Of a stretch of 64,000 nucleotides of DNA, positions 11,127-20,111 are shown piece after piece. The position numbers and the translations under genes were made by a program. The notes under the pieces were generated by a model. It worked only from the letters and a program-made list of their open reading frames with translations, ran no database searches and had not been told where the DNA came from. Source of the DNA: Sphingomonas paucimobilis NBRC 13935 (GTDB lineage: Bacteria > Pseudomonadota > Alphaproteobacteria > Sphingomonadales > Sphingomonadaceae). The first letter of the stretch is position 1, and each line of letters begins with the position of its first letter. The stretch lies in assembly GCF_000739895.2 (NCBI RefSeq), contig NZ_BBJS01000046.1, positions 1-64,000 on the forward strand, written 5' to 3'.

Positions 11127-11951
11127 ATGCCCGCCACGCTGCTCCACACCCACCGCGTCGAAAAGCCCTGGGGCCGTCACACGCTATATCCGGGGTTCGA
11201 GGATGCCGCGCCGGACGGCGCGCCGATCGGCGAGGTGTGGTTCCAGGAGCCGGGCGACACCTCGCCCGACTTGCTGATCAAATATCTGTTCACCAGCGAG
11301 AAGCTGTCGGTGCAGGTCCATCCCGATGACGAACAGGCCCAGGCCCGCGGCCTGCCGCGCGGCAAGGACGAATGCTGGACGATCCTGACCGCCGAGCCCG
11401 ATTCGACCATCGCGCTGGGCCCCAAGGCGCCGATGACGAAGGAACAGCTCCGCGCCGATGCGCGTGACGGCTCGATCGAGGCCGATCTCGACTGGGTGCC
11501 GGTTAAGGAAGGCGATTTCTATTATGCGCCTTCGGGCACGATCCATGCCATCGGCGCGGGTCTGACCGTGATTGAGGTGCAGCAGAATAGCGAGACGACC
11601 TACCGCCTCTATGATTATGGCAGCGACCGCGAGCTGCATCTGGAAGACGGCGTCGATGTCGCGCATCTGACCCCTTATCAGCCGATCGTCTCGCCCGGCC
11701 CGGCGAGCGAGGGGCGCGACATCCTGGTCGAGGGGCCGAAATTCGTGCTCGAGCGCTGGGCGGCGGGCGATCATGCGGTGGACCTGCCCGAGGGGCGGAC
11801 GGCGTGGCTGATCCCCATCACGGGAAGCGGTTCGGTCGCGGGTGTCGATTTCAAGGCCGGGCAGTGCCTGACGGTCACCGGTGCCGAGACGATCCACCTG
11901 TCGTCGGACGGCGATGCCCTGTTCGCCTATGCCGGAACGCAGCGGCTTTAA
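11127..11951 (+). CDS. manA: Mannose-6-phosphate isomerase, class I
   Basis: A cupin-fold zinc enzyme of 274 residues that interconverts mannose-6-phosphate and fructose-6-phosphate, feeding GDP-mannose and exopolysaccharide synthesis. The metal-site segments are visible: KLSVQVHPDDEQA (Gln and His ligands) near residue 65, and APSGTIHAIGAGL (His ligand) with VIEVQQNSETTYRLYDYG after it. It is the short bacterial form rather than the roughly 390-residue enteric form. The ATG follows a GGAAGGA ribosome-binding site. The gene is transcribed divergently from bamD, and a repeat element follows it. The symbol is given by homology class. Confidence 0.88.
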   Translation: MPATLLHTHRVEKPWGRHTLYPGFEDAAPDGAPIGEVWFQEPGDTSPDLLIKYLFTSEKLSVQVHPDDEQAQARGLPRGKDECWTILTAEPDSTIALGPKAPMTKEQLRADARDGSIEADLDWVPVKEGDFYYAPSGTIHAIGAGLTVIEVQQNSETTYRLYDYGSDRELHLEDGVDVAHLTPYQPIVSPGPASEGRDILVEGPKFVLERWAAGDHAVDLPEGRTAWLIPITGSGSVAGVDFKAGQCLTVTGAETIHLSSDGDALFAYAGTQRL

Positions 11952-11960
11952 GGCCTTCAA

Positions 11961-12094
11961 ATTCCTCCCCTGCAAGGGGGCAGTTCGAGGGCCTGACGGA
12001 GGGTATCCCGCCCTGTGAGGGAATACTTCATCGCCACCGGCGATACCCCTCCATCATGCTACGCATGGTCCCCTCCCCTATGGAGGAGGGGAAT
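11961..12094. repeat. Dispersed palindromic intergenic repeat
   Basis: An element of about 134 bp between two convergent genes. It begins ATTCCTCCCCTGCAAGGGGG and ends with the approximate inverse CCCCTCCCCTATGGAGGAGG GGAAT. Internal segments GGCCTGACGGAGGG and CCCCTCCATCATGCTACGCA are shared with the copy at 34893-35014. It looks like a miniature non-coding repeat, and its hairpins may also terminate transcription from both sides. Confidence 0.72.
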
Positions 12095-12110
12095 TTGATG
12101 CCGGTTCGTC

Positions 12111-13547
12111 TTAGAAATACCCCGGCACTTCGCGCTGTGCCGGGGAGGGCGCCATCGGCTGGACCAGCTTGCGCGGGCCGTCATCGGCCGACTGGGCGGT
12201 GGCGGAGGCGCTGATCGGCGTGCAGCTCTTGCCCTGGAGGAAGTCCAGCGCGGCGCGGGTCGAGGCTTCCTGCGGGTCGCCCATCCGCCGGGTCAGGTCG
12301 TCGCCCGCGCGGCAGCTTGCCGGGACCACGCTGGCCAGGCCGTTATAATAATCGCCCTGGCGATTGGAGTTCTGAATTGCGATCGCGATCACGCGCAGGC
12401 GGTCGTCGCATTCGGCCTTGTCCAGCCCGATCTGGCCCACCGGCTTGCCATAGGTATTGGCACCGATCAGCCCCGAGCGCGCGCCCATATAGGGCAGGGT
12501 CCGGTTGAGCACGAGTTCGCTGGCCGAGGCGGTACCGCCGGTGCCGATAAAGGCGATGCGCGTCGGCACGATCGATTCGGGCTGCGGCGCGAAGAAGGTG
12601 GTCGAATTGTTGGACGCCTTGCTAGCGCGGAAGGCGGTATAGCCCATCACGTCCGATGTCTGGCGATCGCCGCCCAGCAGATTGTTGAACAGATCCGCGA
12701 TGCTCAGGCGGCCGCCGCCATTATAGCGGAAATCGACGATGACCTGATTGATACCCTGCTGTTTGAAGGTGGAGAAGGCGGCGCGCAGCTGCGGATCGGC
12801 GGCGTCGATGAAGGTGCGCAGGTTGATATAGCCATAGCGCTGGCCATGCTCGACGATCACCTGTGTGCCGTAATTGGGCGAGACGGGCTGCAGATTGAAC
12901 TGCGCCTTGGTCAGCGTGACGGTGCGGACATTGCCCGAGGTGTCGGCGACGCGCAGCGTGCGCGAGGTGCCGACCGTATCCGGACCAAAAGCATTGGAGA
13001 TGCCGTTATTGGGGTCGGCGCGGACGATATCCGAGATGGACCGGATATCGCTGGTCGAGGTGCCGATGCCCTGGATCTCGGTGCCCCGGTCGATCCCGGC
13101 GGCCAGCGCCGCGCCGCCTTCGAACGCTTCGGCGATCATCAGCTTGGTCTGGCTGGCATCCGCGGTCAGGCGGAAGCCGAAACCGGCATCGGCGCCGGTG
13201 GAATTGAACGCTTCCTCTTCCTTGATCGAGGTGATGTAGGTGAAATAGCGATCCTTGCGCTGCGCCCGCGCGGTCGCGGTCAGATAGTCGATATAGTCGC
13301 TGACCGTCGAATAGCCGGAGGGATCGCGATTGGCGGGCAGCGTCTCGGGGAAGAGATACCATTCGTCCAACTGCGCCGCGACCCAGTTCTGCCGGCTGCG
13401 CAGCGAACAACCATTGGTCGATCCGCTGATCGTCCCGGTGCCGTTGCCGTTGCTGGTCGACGCGACCTGACCGCTATCGCCACCACCGCATCCCGCCAGT
13501 GTCGCCGCCAACGCCAGCGTCGTACCCAGACGTCCGAATCGCGCCAT
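12111..13547 (-). CDS. S41-family (C-terminal processing) peptidase, lipoprotein
   Basis: A predicted periplasm-facing lipoprotein serine protease of about 478 residues. The start at 13547 gives a lipoprotein signal (GTTLALAATLAGC) behind a CAGGGGGATGGA ribosome-binding site; longer reading upstream has no coding character. An N-terminal helical segment is followed by a PDZ-like domain (GFRLTADASQTKLMIAEAFE, then IDRGTEIQGIG) and the S41 domain with YNGGGRL, the nucleophile Ser in GTASASELVLN (about residue 345) and the general-base Lys in NTYGKPVGQIG (about 366). It is divergent from the glycosyltransferase gene across a 216-bp gap. The substrate is unknown. Confidence 0.88.
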   Translation of the reverse strand: MARFGRLGTTLALAATLAGCGGGDSGQVASTSNGNGTGTISGSTNGCSLRSRQNWVAAQLDEWYLFPETLPANRDPSGYSTVSDYIDYLTATARAQRKDRYFTYITSIKEEEAFNSTGADAGFGFRLTADASQTKLMIAEAFEGGAALAAGIDRGTEIQGIGTSTSDIRSISDIVRADPNNGISNAFGPDTVGTSRTLRVADTSGNVRTVTLTKAQFNLQPVSPNYGTQVIVEHGQRYGYINLRTFIDAADPQLRAAFSTFKQQGINQVIVDFRYNGGGRLSIADLFNNLLGGDRQTSDVMGYTAFRASKASNNSTTFFAPQPESIVPTRIAFIGTGGTASASELVLNRTLPYMGARSGLIGANTYGKPVGQIGLDKAECDDRLRVIAIAIQNSNRQGDYYNGLASVVPASCRAGDDLTRRMGDPQEASTRAALDFLQGKSCTPISASATAQSADDGPRKLVQPMAPSPAQREVPGYF

Positions 13548-13763
13548 TCCATCCCCCTGCCTCAAGTTCAGGGCTGGATAGCCCATCGTCATGACTGTGT
13601 CAGCGGCGATGTTTCGCCAGGATGAACGATCAACAACTTGCGTTCCGCCGCCATCATCTTTGTTAAGGAAGAGTAGGTGATGGTAAGATAATATTGAGAG
13701 TGGAGGGGCAAAAGCGGTGCAAATGGACCGCGCGTTGCGGGCCCAAGGCAGGTATAAGATGTC

Positions 13764-14951
13764 ATGCTGCACGTCCTGACCCTGTCCAGCCTGTTCCCCG
13801 ATGCGACGCGGCCCAATTTCGGCGTGTTCGTCGAACGGCAGACGGCGGCGCTGATGGCCCGGCCGGGGGTGGCGGTGCGCGTGGTCGCCCCGATCGGCCT
13901 GCCGGTCTGGCCGCTGGCGCGGGCCAGTCGGTTTCGGGCGCAGGCGGCGCTTCCTCTGCGCGAGACATGGCACGGGCTGGACGTGTCGCGGCCGCGCTTC
14001 GTGACCGTGCCGGGGACGGGCGGGCGATTCCATGTCGCCACGCTCGTCCGCGCGCTTGGCCCGGTGCTCGACGCGCTATGGGCCGAACAGCGATTCGACG
14101 TGATCGATGCTTCCTTCTTCTTTCCCGATGGACCGGCGGCGGTGGCGATGGGGCGGCGATATGGCGTGCCGGTGTCGATCAAGGCACGCGGGGCCGATAT
14201 CCATCATTGGGGCCATGCCCCCGCGACGCGCGCGCAGGTGGCACAGGCGGCACGGAATGCGGACGGGCTGCTCGCGGTCAGCGACGCGATGGCCGACGAT
14301 GTCGCCACGCTGGGCGTGCCGCGCCAGCATATCCGCGTCCATCACACCGGCGTCGATCAGGCCCGGTTTCAGCCGATCGACCGTGGCGAGGCCAAGCGGA
14401 CACTGGGTGTCACCGGCCCGCTGGTCCTGTCGCTGGGCGCGCTGATCCCGCGTAAGGGGCATGGCGTCGTCATCGATGCGGTGGCGCGGCTGCCCGGCGT
14501 GACGCTGATGATCGTGGGCGAGGGGGGCGACCGCGAGGCGCTGGCGGCGCGGGCGCGGCGGCTGGGCATCGCCGATCGCGTTCGGCTGGTCGGCGGCATC
14601 CCGCATGACGAACTGCCGGCGCTGCTCGGCGCGGCGGATGTCATGGCGCTGGCGTCGGTTTCGGAAGGACTGGCCAATGCCTGGGTCGAGGCGCTCGCGT
14701 GCGGTACGCCGATCGTCATCACCCCGGCGGGTGGTGCCCGCGATGTGGTGACCAGCCGCGCGGCTGGGCGAATCGCCACTGCGGATGCCGGGGCCTTCGC
14801 CACCGCGATCGGCGAGGTGCTGGCTCAGGCGCCCGATCCCTGGACGGTGCGGGCGGCGGTGCGGGATTTCACCTGGCCGGCCAATGCGGCGGCGCTCCAC
14901 TCGCATCTGGCGGAACTGGTCGGACGCCGGAGCGAGGCCGTCGACCGATAG
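13764..14951 (+). CDS. GT4-family glycosyltransferase
   Basis: A 395-residue GT-B fold transferase. The N-terminal acceptor half contains LFPDATRPNFGVFVERQ. The C-terminal Rossmann half has the phosphate-loop region LSLGALIPRKGHGVVIDAV and the nucleotide-sugar-binding EX7E region SEGLANAWVEALACGTPIV. These features place it with family 4 sugar transferases of polysaccharide or glycolipid synthesis. It stands alone, without a surrounding exopolysaccharide cluster, so donor and acceptor cannot be stated. It is divergent from the S41 peptidase. Confidence 0.87.
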   Translation: MLHVLTLSSLFPDATRPNFGVFVERQTAALMARPGVAVRVVAPIGLPVWPLARASRFRAQAALPLRETWHGLDVSRPRFVTVPGTGGRFHVATLVRALGPVLDALWAEQRFDVIDASFFFPDGPAAVAMGRRYGVPVSIKARGADIHHWGHAPATRAQVAQAARNADGLLAVSDAMADDVATLGVPRQHIRVHHTGVDQARFQPIDRGEAKRTLGVTGPLVLSLGALIPRKGHGVVIDAVARLPGVTLMIVGEGGDREALAARARRLGIADRVRLVGGIPHDELPALLGAADVMALASVSEGLANAWVEALACGTPIVITPAGGARDVVTSRAAGRIATADAGAFATAIGEVLAQAPDPWTVRAAVRDFTWPANAAALHSHLAELVGRRSEAVDR

Positions 14952-14963
14952 GTCTTCGCGCCG

Positions 14964-15347
14964 TCAGGCGTCGAGCGGGTAGAGCGCGGCGACGATCTTG
15001 CGTCCCTCGCTGCGCAGCACGCCCCAGGCGCGCGCGGCGGCGCGGCTGTCCATCGCCTCGACGCCGAGGCCCGCCGCGTCCATCGCCGCACGGAAGGCGG
15101 CCGGCGGCCGGCGCAATTCCGCGCCGGTGCCGAGCAGCAGGAATTCGGGCGCTTCGTCGATCAGCGCCTGTACCGATCGCACATCCAGCGCGTCGAAGGC
15201 CGGGGGCCTCCACGGCTCATGCCAGTCGGGCGAGAGCAGCAGCGCGGGATAGGCGATCTCCCCGACCCGGTAACCATTGGCGGCAAAGCCACGGACGATC
15301 GGGCCGGGGGCGGTGGGATCGCGGGTGATGCGGATCGAGTCGCTCAT
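14964..15347 (-). CDS. Mth938/NDUFAF3-like protein
   Basis: A small soluble protein of 127 residues of the Mth938 domain family, related to mitochondrial complex I assembly factor NDUFAF3. Visible family features are YRVGEIAYPALLLSPDW, the core EFLLLGTGAELRRPP, and the C-terminal EGRKIVAALYPL. I chose the ATG at 15347 because it falls 11 bp after the secF stop; an upstream ATG at 15368 would overlap secF. Its position as the last gene after yajC-secD-secF is common in alphaproteobacteria. The molecular role is not established. Confidence 0.82.
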   Translation of the reverse strand: MSDSIRITRDPTAPGPIVRGFAANGYRVGEIAYPALLLSPDWHEPWRPPAFDALDVRSVQALIDEAPEFLLLGTGAELRRPPAAFRAAMDAAGLGVEAMDSRAAARAWGVLRSEGRKIVAALYPLDA

Positions 15348-15357
15348 GCCCGATCCA

Positions 15358-16338
15358 TCATCCTTCACGCGGTGTGATTCGCTCGGCCTCGGCGATGGTG
15401 CGCTTGTCGGTCGTGCCCGGCTTCTCCCGGTTCGGCTCGGCGCGCAGGCCCAGAGAGATCAGCAGCGAGGACGAGACGTAGATCGACGAATAGGTGCCGA
15501 CCACGATGCCCAGGATCATCGCCGCCGTGAAGCCGCGCAGCACATGGCCGCCGAGCAGCAGCAGGGCGGTCAGCGCCAGCAGGATGGTGACCGAGGTCAT
15601 CACCGTGCGCGGCAGCGTCTCGTTGACCGACAGGTTGATGATCTCGCGCATGTCCATCTTGCGATAGCGGCGCATATTCTCGCGGATACGGTCGTCGATG
15701 ACGATCTTGTCGTTGATCGAATAGCCGATGATGGTCAGGAACGCCGCGATGATCGTCAGGTCGAGTTCGAACTGGGTGATCGCGAAGAAGCCGAGCGTCA
15801 CCAAAAGATCGTGGACGATCGCGACGATGGTCGACACGCCGAACTGCCATTCGAAACGGAAGATGGCGAACAGGCCGATGCCCAGGATCGCCAGGACGAC
15901 CGCGAGCACGCCGTGCTTGATCAACTCGCCCGACACCTTGCCCGACACCGTGTCGTAACGGCTGAAGGTCGCGCCGGGGAATTGCTGGCCCAGCGCGGCC
16001 TCGACCTTGCGGACCACGGCGTTGGTCGCGCCTTCGTCCTTGGACTCGGGCACGGGCAGGCGGATGCTGATGGTGCGGCCATCGCCGACCGTCTGGATAT
16101 TGGCTTCGCCCACGCCCAGGCCATCGACGACCGAACGGACCCGATCGGCCGAGGGCGGGGTGGGGAATTTCTCTTCGATCATCAGGCCGCCGACAAAGTC
16201 GACGCCCAGATTGAGGCCCCGTGCGAAGGTGACGCCGACCGCCAGCAGGGTGAGCGCGAGCGTCAGCCCGAACGCCCAGCCGCGCAGGCGGACAAAGTCG
16301 ATATTCGTATTGTCGGGGACGAGTTTCAGGAGGCGCAT
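15358..16338 (-). CDS. secF: Protein translocase subunit SecF
   Basis: An inner-membrane protein of 326 residues that, with SecD, uses the proton gradient to help pull proteins out of the SecYEG channel. It has one N-terminal membrane segment, the SecF signature GLNLGVDFVGGLMIEEKF, a periplasmic P4 domain, and five C-terminal membrane segments with VIGYSINDKIVIDDRIREN (here within FLTIIGYSINDKI) and the conserved loop FGFFAITQFELDLT. It follows secD by 16 bp on the same strand. Confidence 0.96.
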   Translation of the reverse strand: MRLLKLVPDNTNIDFVRLRGWAFGLTLALTLLAVGVTFARGLNLGVDFVGGLMIEEKFPTPPSADRVRSVVDGLGVGEANIQTVGDGRTISIRLPVPESKDEGATNAVVRKVEAALGQQFPGATFSRYDTVSGKVSGELIKHGVLAVVLAILGIGLFAIFRFEWQFGVSTIVAIVHDLLVTLGFFAITQFELDLTIIAAFLTIIGYSINDKIVIDDRIRENMRRYRKMDMREIINLSVNETLPRTVMTSVTILLALTALLLLGGHVLRGFTAAMILGIVVGTYSSIYVSSSLLISLGLRAEPNREKPGTTDKRTIAEAERITPREG

Positions 16339-16354
16339 GATCTGTTCTCCTGCC

Positions 16355-17959
16355 TCAAATATTGATGGTCTTGGGCTTTTCGCGGCGCAACCACAGCGCC
16401 ACGAGCATCCGCGTGAAGGTAACGGCGGTGAACACGCTGGTCGCGATGCCGATCAGCAGCACGACCGCGAAACCCTTCACCGGCCCCGAGCCGAGCACGA
16501 GCATGATGACACCCGAGATGGCGTGGGTCACATTCGCCTCGAAGATCGTCCGGCTGGCTTCCTTGTAACCCAGCTCGACCGACTGGACGACGCTTCGTCC
16601 GCGCCGTCGTTCTTCGCGAATGCGCTCGTTGATCAGCACGTTCGCGTCGACCGCCGTGCCGATGGTCAGCACGAAGCCCGCGATACCCGGCAGGGTCAGC
16701 GTCGCGTTGAGCATCGCCATCACGGCCAGGATGACCAGCACGTTGATGACGACCGCGATGTTCGCATAGATGCCGAAGCGACCATAGGTGAGGGTCATGA
16801 ACACGATCACCGCGACCGCCGCGATCGCGGAGGCGAGGATGCCCGCGTGGATCGAGTCGGCGCCCAGGTCCGGGCCGACGGTGCGCTCTTCGACGACCTT
16901 CAGATCGATCGGCAGCTTGCCCGAACGCAGCGAGATCGCCAGCTGATTGGCGGTATCGACGGTGAAGTTGCCGCTGATCGAGGCGCGTCCGCCCAGGATC
17001 GGTTCGTTGATATTGGGGGCGGAAAGCACTTGGCCATCGAGGATGATGGCAAAGGGCTTGCCGGTATTTTCCTGAGTGATCCGCGCAAACTTGCGGCCGC
17101 CCTGCGCGTCGAAGGTGATCGCCACCTGCGGCGCATTGGTCTGCTGGTCGAAGGTCTGCTGCGCGTCGATCAGCTGGTCGCCCGAGATGATGACCGGCCG
17201 CTTGACCGCAATCACCGGCGCGCCCAGCGGATTGCCGGGATAGGGCAGGACCTGGCTGCCGGCCGGGGCATTGCCCTTGGCCACGTCGACCGGGTTCGCG
17301 GTCGTGTCGACCAGCTTGAATTCCAGCTTGGCGGTCTTGCCGATCAGATCCTTGAGCTGCTGCGGATCCTGAAGGCCCGGCACCTGCACCACGATGCGGT
17401 TGCTGCCCTGTTGCAGGATCGTCGGTTCCTTGGTGCCCAGCGCGTCGATGCGCCGCCGGACGACCTCGGTCGCGGTCTTCATCGCGGTGTCGATCGCCTG
17501 GTTCAGGCCCGCCTGGGTCGGCTTCAACACGAAGCGCGAGGTGTCGACGACCTGGATATCCCATTCGCGCTGGCCGGTCATGCCCGCCCCGCCGCCGGTG
17601 ATCGACAGCAGCCGCTCACGCGCCGCATCGACCTGGGTCGGATCGCGCAGCATGAAGCTGAGCTGGCCATTGCGCACCGAGATGTCCCCGATGTCGATAC
17701 GTGGATTGCCGCGCCGCATTTCGGCCGCGACCTGGTCGCGCATCGTCTCCAGCCGCGAATTGGCAAGATCGGCAGTGTCCGCCTCCAGCAGCAGATAGCT
17801 ACCGCCCGCCAGATCGAGCCCGAGATTCACGCGCGGGTGCGGGATGGCCCCCCATTTGTTCGTGACGCTTTCGGGCAGAAAGCTGGGGATCGCCAACAGG
17901 CACAGGGCCGCCAGCAGCGCGATGATGGAAGCGACCTTCCAGCGGGGGAAATCCAGCAT
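16355..17959 (-). CDS. secD: Protein translocase subunit SecD
   Basis: The 534-residue partner of SecF, in the inner membrane. Membrane segment 1 lies at about residues 8-28. The signature GLDLAGGSYLLLEAD is at about 47-61, then the periplasmic P1 domain, and five C-terminal membrane segments including TIGTAVDANVLINERIREE with the conserved Asp used in proton coupling. The length is at the short end but complete. It sits between yajC (7 bp upstream) and secF. Confidence 0.96.
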   Translation of the reverse strand: MLDFPRWKVASIIALLAALCLLAIPSFLPESVTNKWGAIPHPRVNLGLDLAGGSYLLLEADTADLANSRLETMRDQVAAEMRRGNPRIDIGDISVRNGQLSFMLRDPTQVDAARERLLSITGGGAGMTGQREWDIQVVDTSRFVLKPTQAGLNQAIDTAMKTATEVVRRRIDALGTKEPTILQQGSNRIVVQVPGLQDPQQLKDLIGKTAKLEFKLVDTTANPVDVAKGNAPAGSQVLPYPGNPLGAPVIAVKRPVIISGDQLIDAQQTFDQQTNAPQVAITFDAQGGRKFARITQENTGKPFAIILDGQVLSAPNINEPILGGRASISGNFTVDTANQLAISLRSGKLPIDLKVVEERTVGPDLGADSIHAGILASAIAAVAVIVFMTLTYGRFGIYANIAVVINVLVILAVMAMLNATLTLPGIAGFVLTIGTAVDANVLINERIREERRRGRSVVQSVELGYKEASRTIFEANVTHAISGVIMLVLGSGPVKGFAVVLLIGIATSVFTAVTFTRMLVALWLRREKPKTINI

Positions 17960-17966
17960 CGAAGGC

Positions 17967-18317
17967 TCAGTCGTTCGCGGGCTTGGCGTTGGGGCCGACC
18001 ACGTCGGTCAACGTCGCCTTGACCACGCGGACGCGGACATTGGGTGCGATCTCGACCTCGACCAGCTGGTCCTCGACGCGGGTCACCTTGCCGACGATGC
18101 CGCCTGCCGTGGTGACCTGATCGCCCTTCTTGACCCCCTCGATCGACGCCTGCAGCGTCTTCATCCGGCGCTGTTGCGGGCGGATCATCAGGAAATAGAA
18201 GACCACGAATACGAGGAGGAGCGGCGCAAGGCTGAGGAACGAGGCGGCGCCGCTCGATGCGGCGGCCCCGCTGGCGGCGGCCGCCGCGGCGACTGGGGCG
18301 GTGAAGGGAATGAACAT
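17967..18317 (-). CDS. yajC: Preprotein translocase accessory subunit YajC
   Basis: A small inner-membrane protein of 116 residues that associates with SecDF. An Ala-rich N-terminus leads into a single membrane helix (FLSLAPLLLVFVVFYFLMI) followed by the highly conserved RPQQRRMKTLQ, then a cytosolic domain with KGDQVTTAGGIVGKV. I chose the ATG at 18317 because it gives the usual length and a short N-terminus; the frame stays open further upstream. First gene of the yajC-secD-secF unit. Confidence 0.94.
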   Translation of the reverse strand: MFIPFTAPVAAAAAASGAAASSGAASFLSLAPLLLVFVVFYFLMIRPQQRRMKTLQASIEGVKKGDQVTTAGGIVGKVTRVEDQLVEVEIAPNVRVRVVKATLTDVVGPNAKPAND

Positions 18318-18509
18318 TCGGACCCGTCTATGCTGAATGGGCACGGGCACCCGCCGACCGCGAACGATCGACCAGCCCCCATGTCGGATAGCCTGCCCGC
18401 TACCATCGCAGGCGGACAGGCGCAATGGAGAGCCGGATGTGGGGTGGGGCCCCGTGCAACATCAAGGCTTGCATCCGCCGCGAAACCCGCCTAGAGGCCG
18501 CCGCTCGGT

Positions 18510-18586
18510 CGGGGCGTAGCGCAGCCTGGTAGCGCATCACACTGGGGGTGTGGGGGTCGCAGGTTCGAATCCTGTCGCCCCGACCA
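18510..18586 (+). tRNA. tRNA-Pro (anticodon GGG)
   Basis: A 77-nt cloverleaf. The 7-bp acceptor stem CGGGGCG/CGCCCCG carries an encoded ACCA tail. The D arm is GCGC...GCGC, the anticodon stem ends in TCACA/TGTGG around the loop CTGGGGG (anticodon GGG), and the T arm GCAGG-TTCGAAT-CCTGT is intact. It reads CCC/CCT proline codons. A terminator follows 32 bp later. Confidence 0.97.
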
Positions 18587-18618
18587 ATCTTCTTCGAAAC
18601 ATCGGCGGATGATGACGA

Positions 18619-18640
18619 AGCGGGCGAAAGCCCGCTTTTT
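18619..18640 (+). terminator. Rho-independent terminator after tRNA-Pro
   Basis: A perfect 7-bp stem AGCGGGC/GCCCGCT around a GAAA tetraloop is followed by a run of T. It lies just downstream of the tRNA on the same strand. Confidence 0.9.
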
Positions 18641-18764
18641 CGTTTTGGTGTGTTCCTTCCGTTTGCTCGGCGCGGAGTGGGGACCGGGCGGCCTGGCGTG
18701 ATGGCGGACCAAGTGGCCGAAGCTGAATGGCGGCTATGGGTGGAAAGCGGACGTTTCCCGCTTA

Positions 18765-19040
18765 CTATCCGGCGAGCTTATGGCGGGCTGCTGCGCGGAG
18801 GATTGTGCGGCCCAGTAGCGCGAATAGAAGACCAACGCCCGCGAAGAAAGCGAGCAATAGGCCAATTTTCATATCAGACGAAGGCTCGCCGGTATTCCTG
18901 TCGTAGATAGGGACATCGAAGCCATAGTGCGCAACGCCCACAACTAATGAGAAAATAACGAATATGGACCGATCAGGATCATTGCCTGCGGAATGCGACG
19001 TGCGGTATAGAGACGGCTCATCGAGGTACCATGTCGCCAT
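18765..19040 (-). CDS. Small membrane protein of unknown function
   Basis: A 91-residue open frame with two clear hydrophobic segments, SIFVIFSLVVGVAHYGF (about residues 25-41) and IGLLLAFFAGVGLLFALLG (about 59-77). They are joined by a short polar loop with two Asp-rich stretches, and the protein ends basic (RTILRAAARHKLAG). That arrangement is typical of a two-pass inner-membrane protein. I recognise no family. The local base composition is less GC-rich than the neighbours, which may mark acquired DNA. The ribosome-binding site is weak. Coding status is likely but not certain. Confidence 0.5.
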   Translation of the reverse strand: MATWYLDEPSLYRTSHSAGNDPDRSIFVIFSLVVGVAHYGFDVPIYDRNTGEPSSDMKIGLLLAFFAGVGLLFALLGRTILRAAARHKLAG

Positions 19041-19076
19041 AGGCGAACGTCCGCAACTGGGCGGAAACCGCCGGTT

Positions 19077-19649
19077 CTAACGCACCGTCATTCCTGCTGT
19101 CGCCATCTGCGACAAGAGGTTGGCCCGCACCGCATCCGATACCGGCGGGAGGGGCCGCGCCGCCTTGCCGTGGCGTAGGCGTTCGCGGTCCTTCTCGTCC
19201 GGCTCCACCCGGCGCACCCGCACCGCCGCTTTCCCGACCGCGCGCAGGCCCAGTTGCTCGGCGGCGCCGCGCGACAGGTCGATGATCCGCGACGATCCCG
19301 CGAATGGTCCGCGATCGTTGATCCGCACGATGATCCGTCGTCCCGTATCCAGCGCCGTAACCTCGACATAGCTGGGCAAAGGCAAGGTGGTGTGCGCCGC
19401 CGTCGCCCAGCCGGGGCGGAAGCGCTCGCCATTGGCGGTGCGCTTGCCCGATTCGTTGCCATACCAGCTGGCATAGCCCAGCATGTCATAGGTCGTGTCC
19501 TCGGCGGGGACATAGGTGACGCCGCGCACCGTATAGGGTTTGCCGATCCGCACCGGATAGTCGCTGACCGGCCGGTAGTTCCCGCCCGAACAGGCGGCGA
19601 GCAGGGCCGCCGCCGCCGGGGTGCATCGGCGCATCGCTTTCCAAACCAT
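19077..19649 (-). CDS. rlpA: RlpA-like septal ring lytic transglycosylase lipoprotein
   Basis: A 190-residue predicted lipoprotein. The lipobox (AAAALLAAC) falls near residue 20, and a double-psi beta-barrel follows at about residues 55-150. The barrel carries the RlpA landmarks GYASWYGNESGKRTANGERF, AAHTTLPLPSYVEVTALDTG and VRINDRGPFAGSSRIIDLS, with the catalytic-type Asp in NDRGPF. RlpA proteins cleave denuded glycan strands at the division site. No SPOR domain is present; the C-terminus is a short charged tail, so this is the minimal form. Monocistronic and divergent from the cobalamin riboswitch. Confidence 0.87.
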   Translation of the reverse strand: MVWKAMRRCTPAAAALLAACSGGNYRPVSDYPVRIGKPYTVRGVTYVPAEDTTYDMLGYASWYGNESGKRTANGERFRPGWATAAHTTLPLPSYVEVTALDTGRRIIVRINDRGPFAGSSRIIDLSRGAAEQLGLRAVGKAAVRVRRVEPDEKDRERLRHGKAARPLPPVSDAVRANLLSQMATAGMTVR

Positions 19650-19748
19650 GGCCCCCGATTAGGCCGCAAGGCGCCGACGATAAAGCGGTTTGCGCCTCGC
19701 TTGGCCGCATAGTATCCGTGAGCGGGGCGGCTTTCAGCCGTCCGACCA

Positions 19749-19924
19749 ATCGCGCCGGTGCCCTTTGGGGCTTGAAACGGGAATGTGGTGCAAAACCACG
19801 GCTGTCCCTGCAACTGTAAGCGGTGAGCGAGCGATGCTTGTCTCCATCGAGAGACCGCCACTGGAGACGATCCGGGAAGGCCGCATCCTTTCGCTTCGAC
19901 CCGCGAGCCAGGAGACCTGCCGGT
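19749..19924 (+). promoter_or_regulatory. Cobalamin riboswitch 1, upstream of the cobalt transporter
   Basis: The 462-bp gap before the transporter contains a complete adenosylcobalamin aptamer. Landmarks in order are GGTGCC near the 5' end, TGGTGCAAAACCACGGCTGT, CCCTGCAACTGTAAGCGG, GCCACTGG, CCGGGAAGG and the invariant B12 box GAGCCAGGAGACCTGCC. About 187 bp separate it from the transporter ATG. That stretch has no recognisable gene, although the frame happens to stay open. Vitamin B12 binding would be expected to switch off the downstream transporter. Confidence 0.95.
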
Positions 19925-20111
19925 GCGAGTCGCTCTTGCCGCGATCCAGGGGATGGTCATCGGCGGGATATATTGTATCATGCGAGCGACGCCCATCGGG
20001 CCGATCGAATCGGTATCTGCCCCGGCGTGCGTCCGTCCGGGTAAGGTGCCGACTGCACGAGCAGAGATCCGGCCCTTGTCGCAACGGCGCCGGGGGAGGG
20101 CCCATCCGCCC

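Noticed and set aside
19923..20111. A possible 63-residue N-terminal extension of the cobalt transporter
   Set aside because: The extension overlaps the riboswitch leader and lacks coding features, and a normal NiCoT N-terminus starts at 20112.
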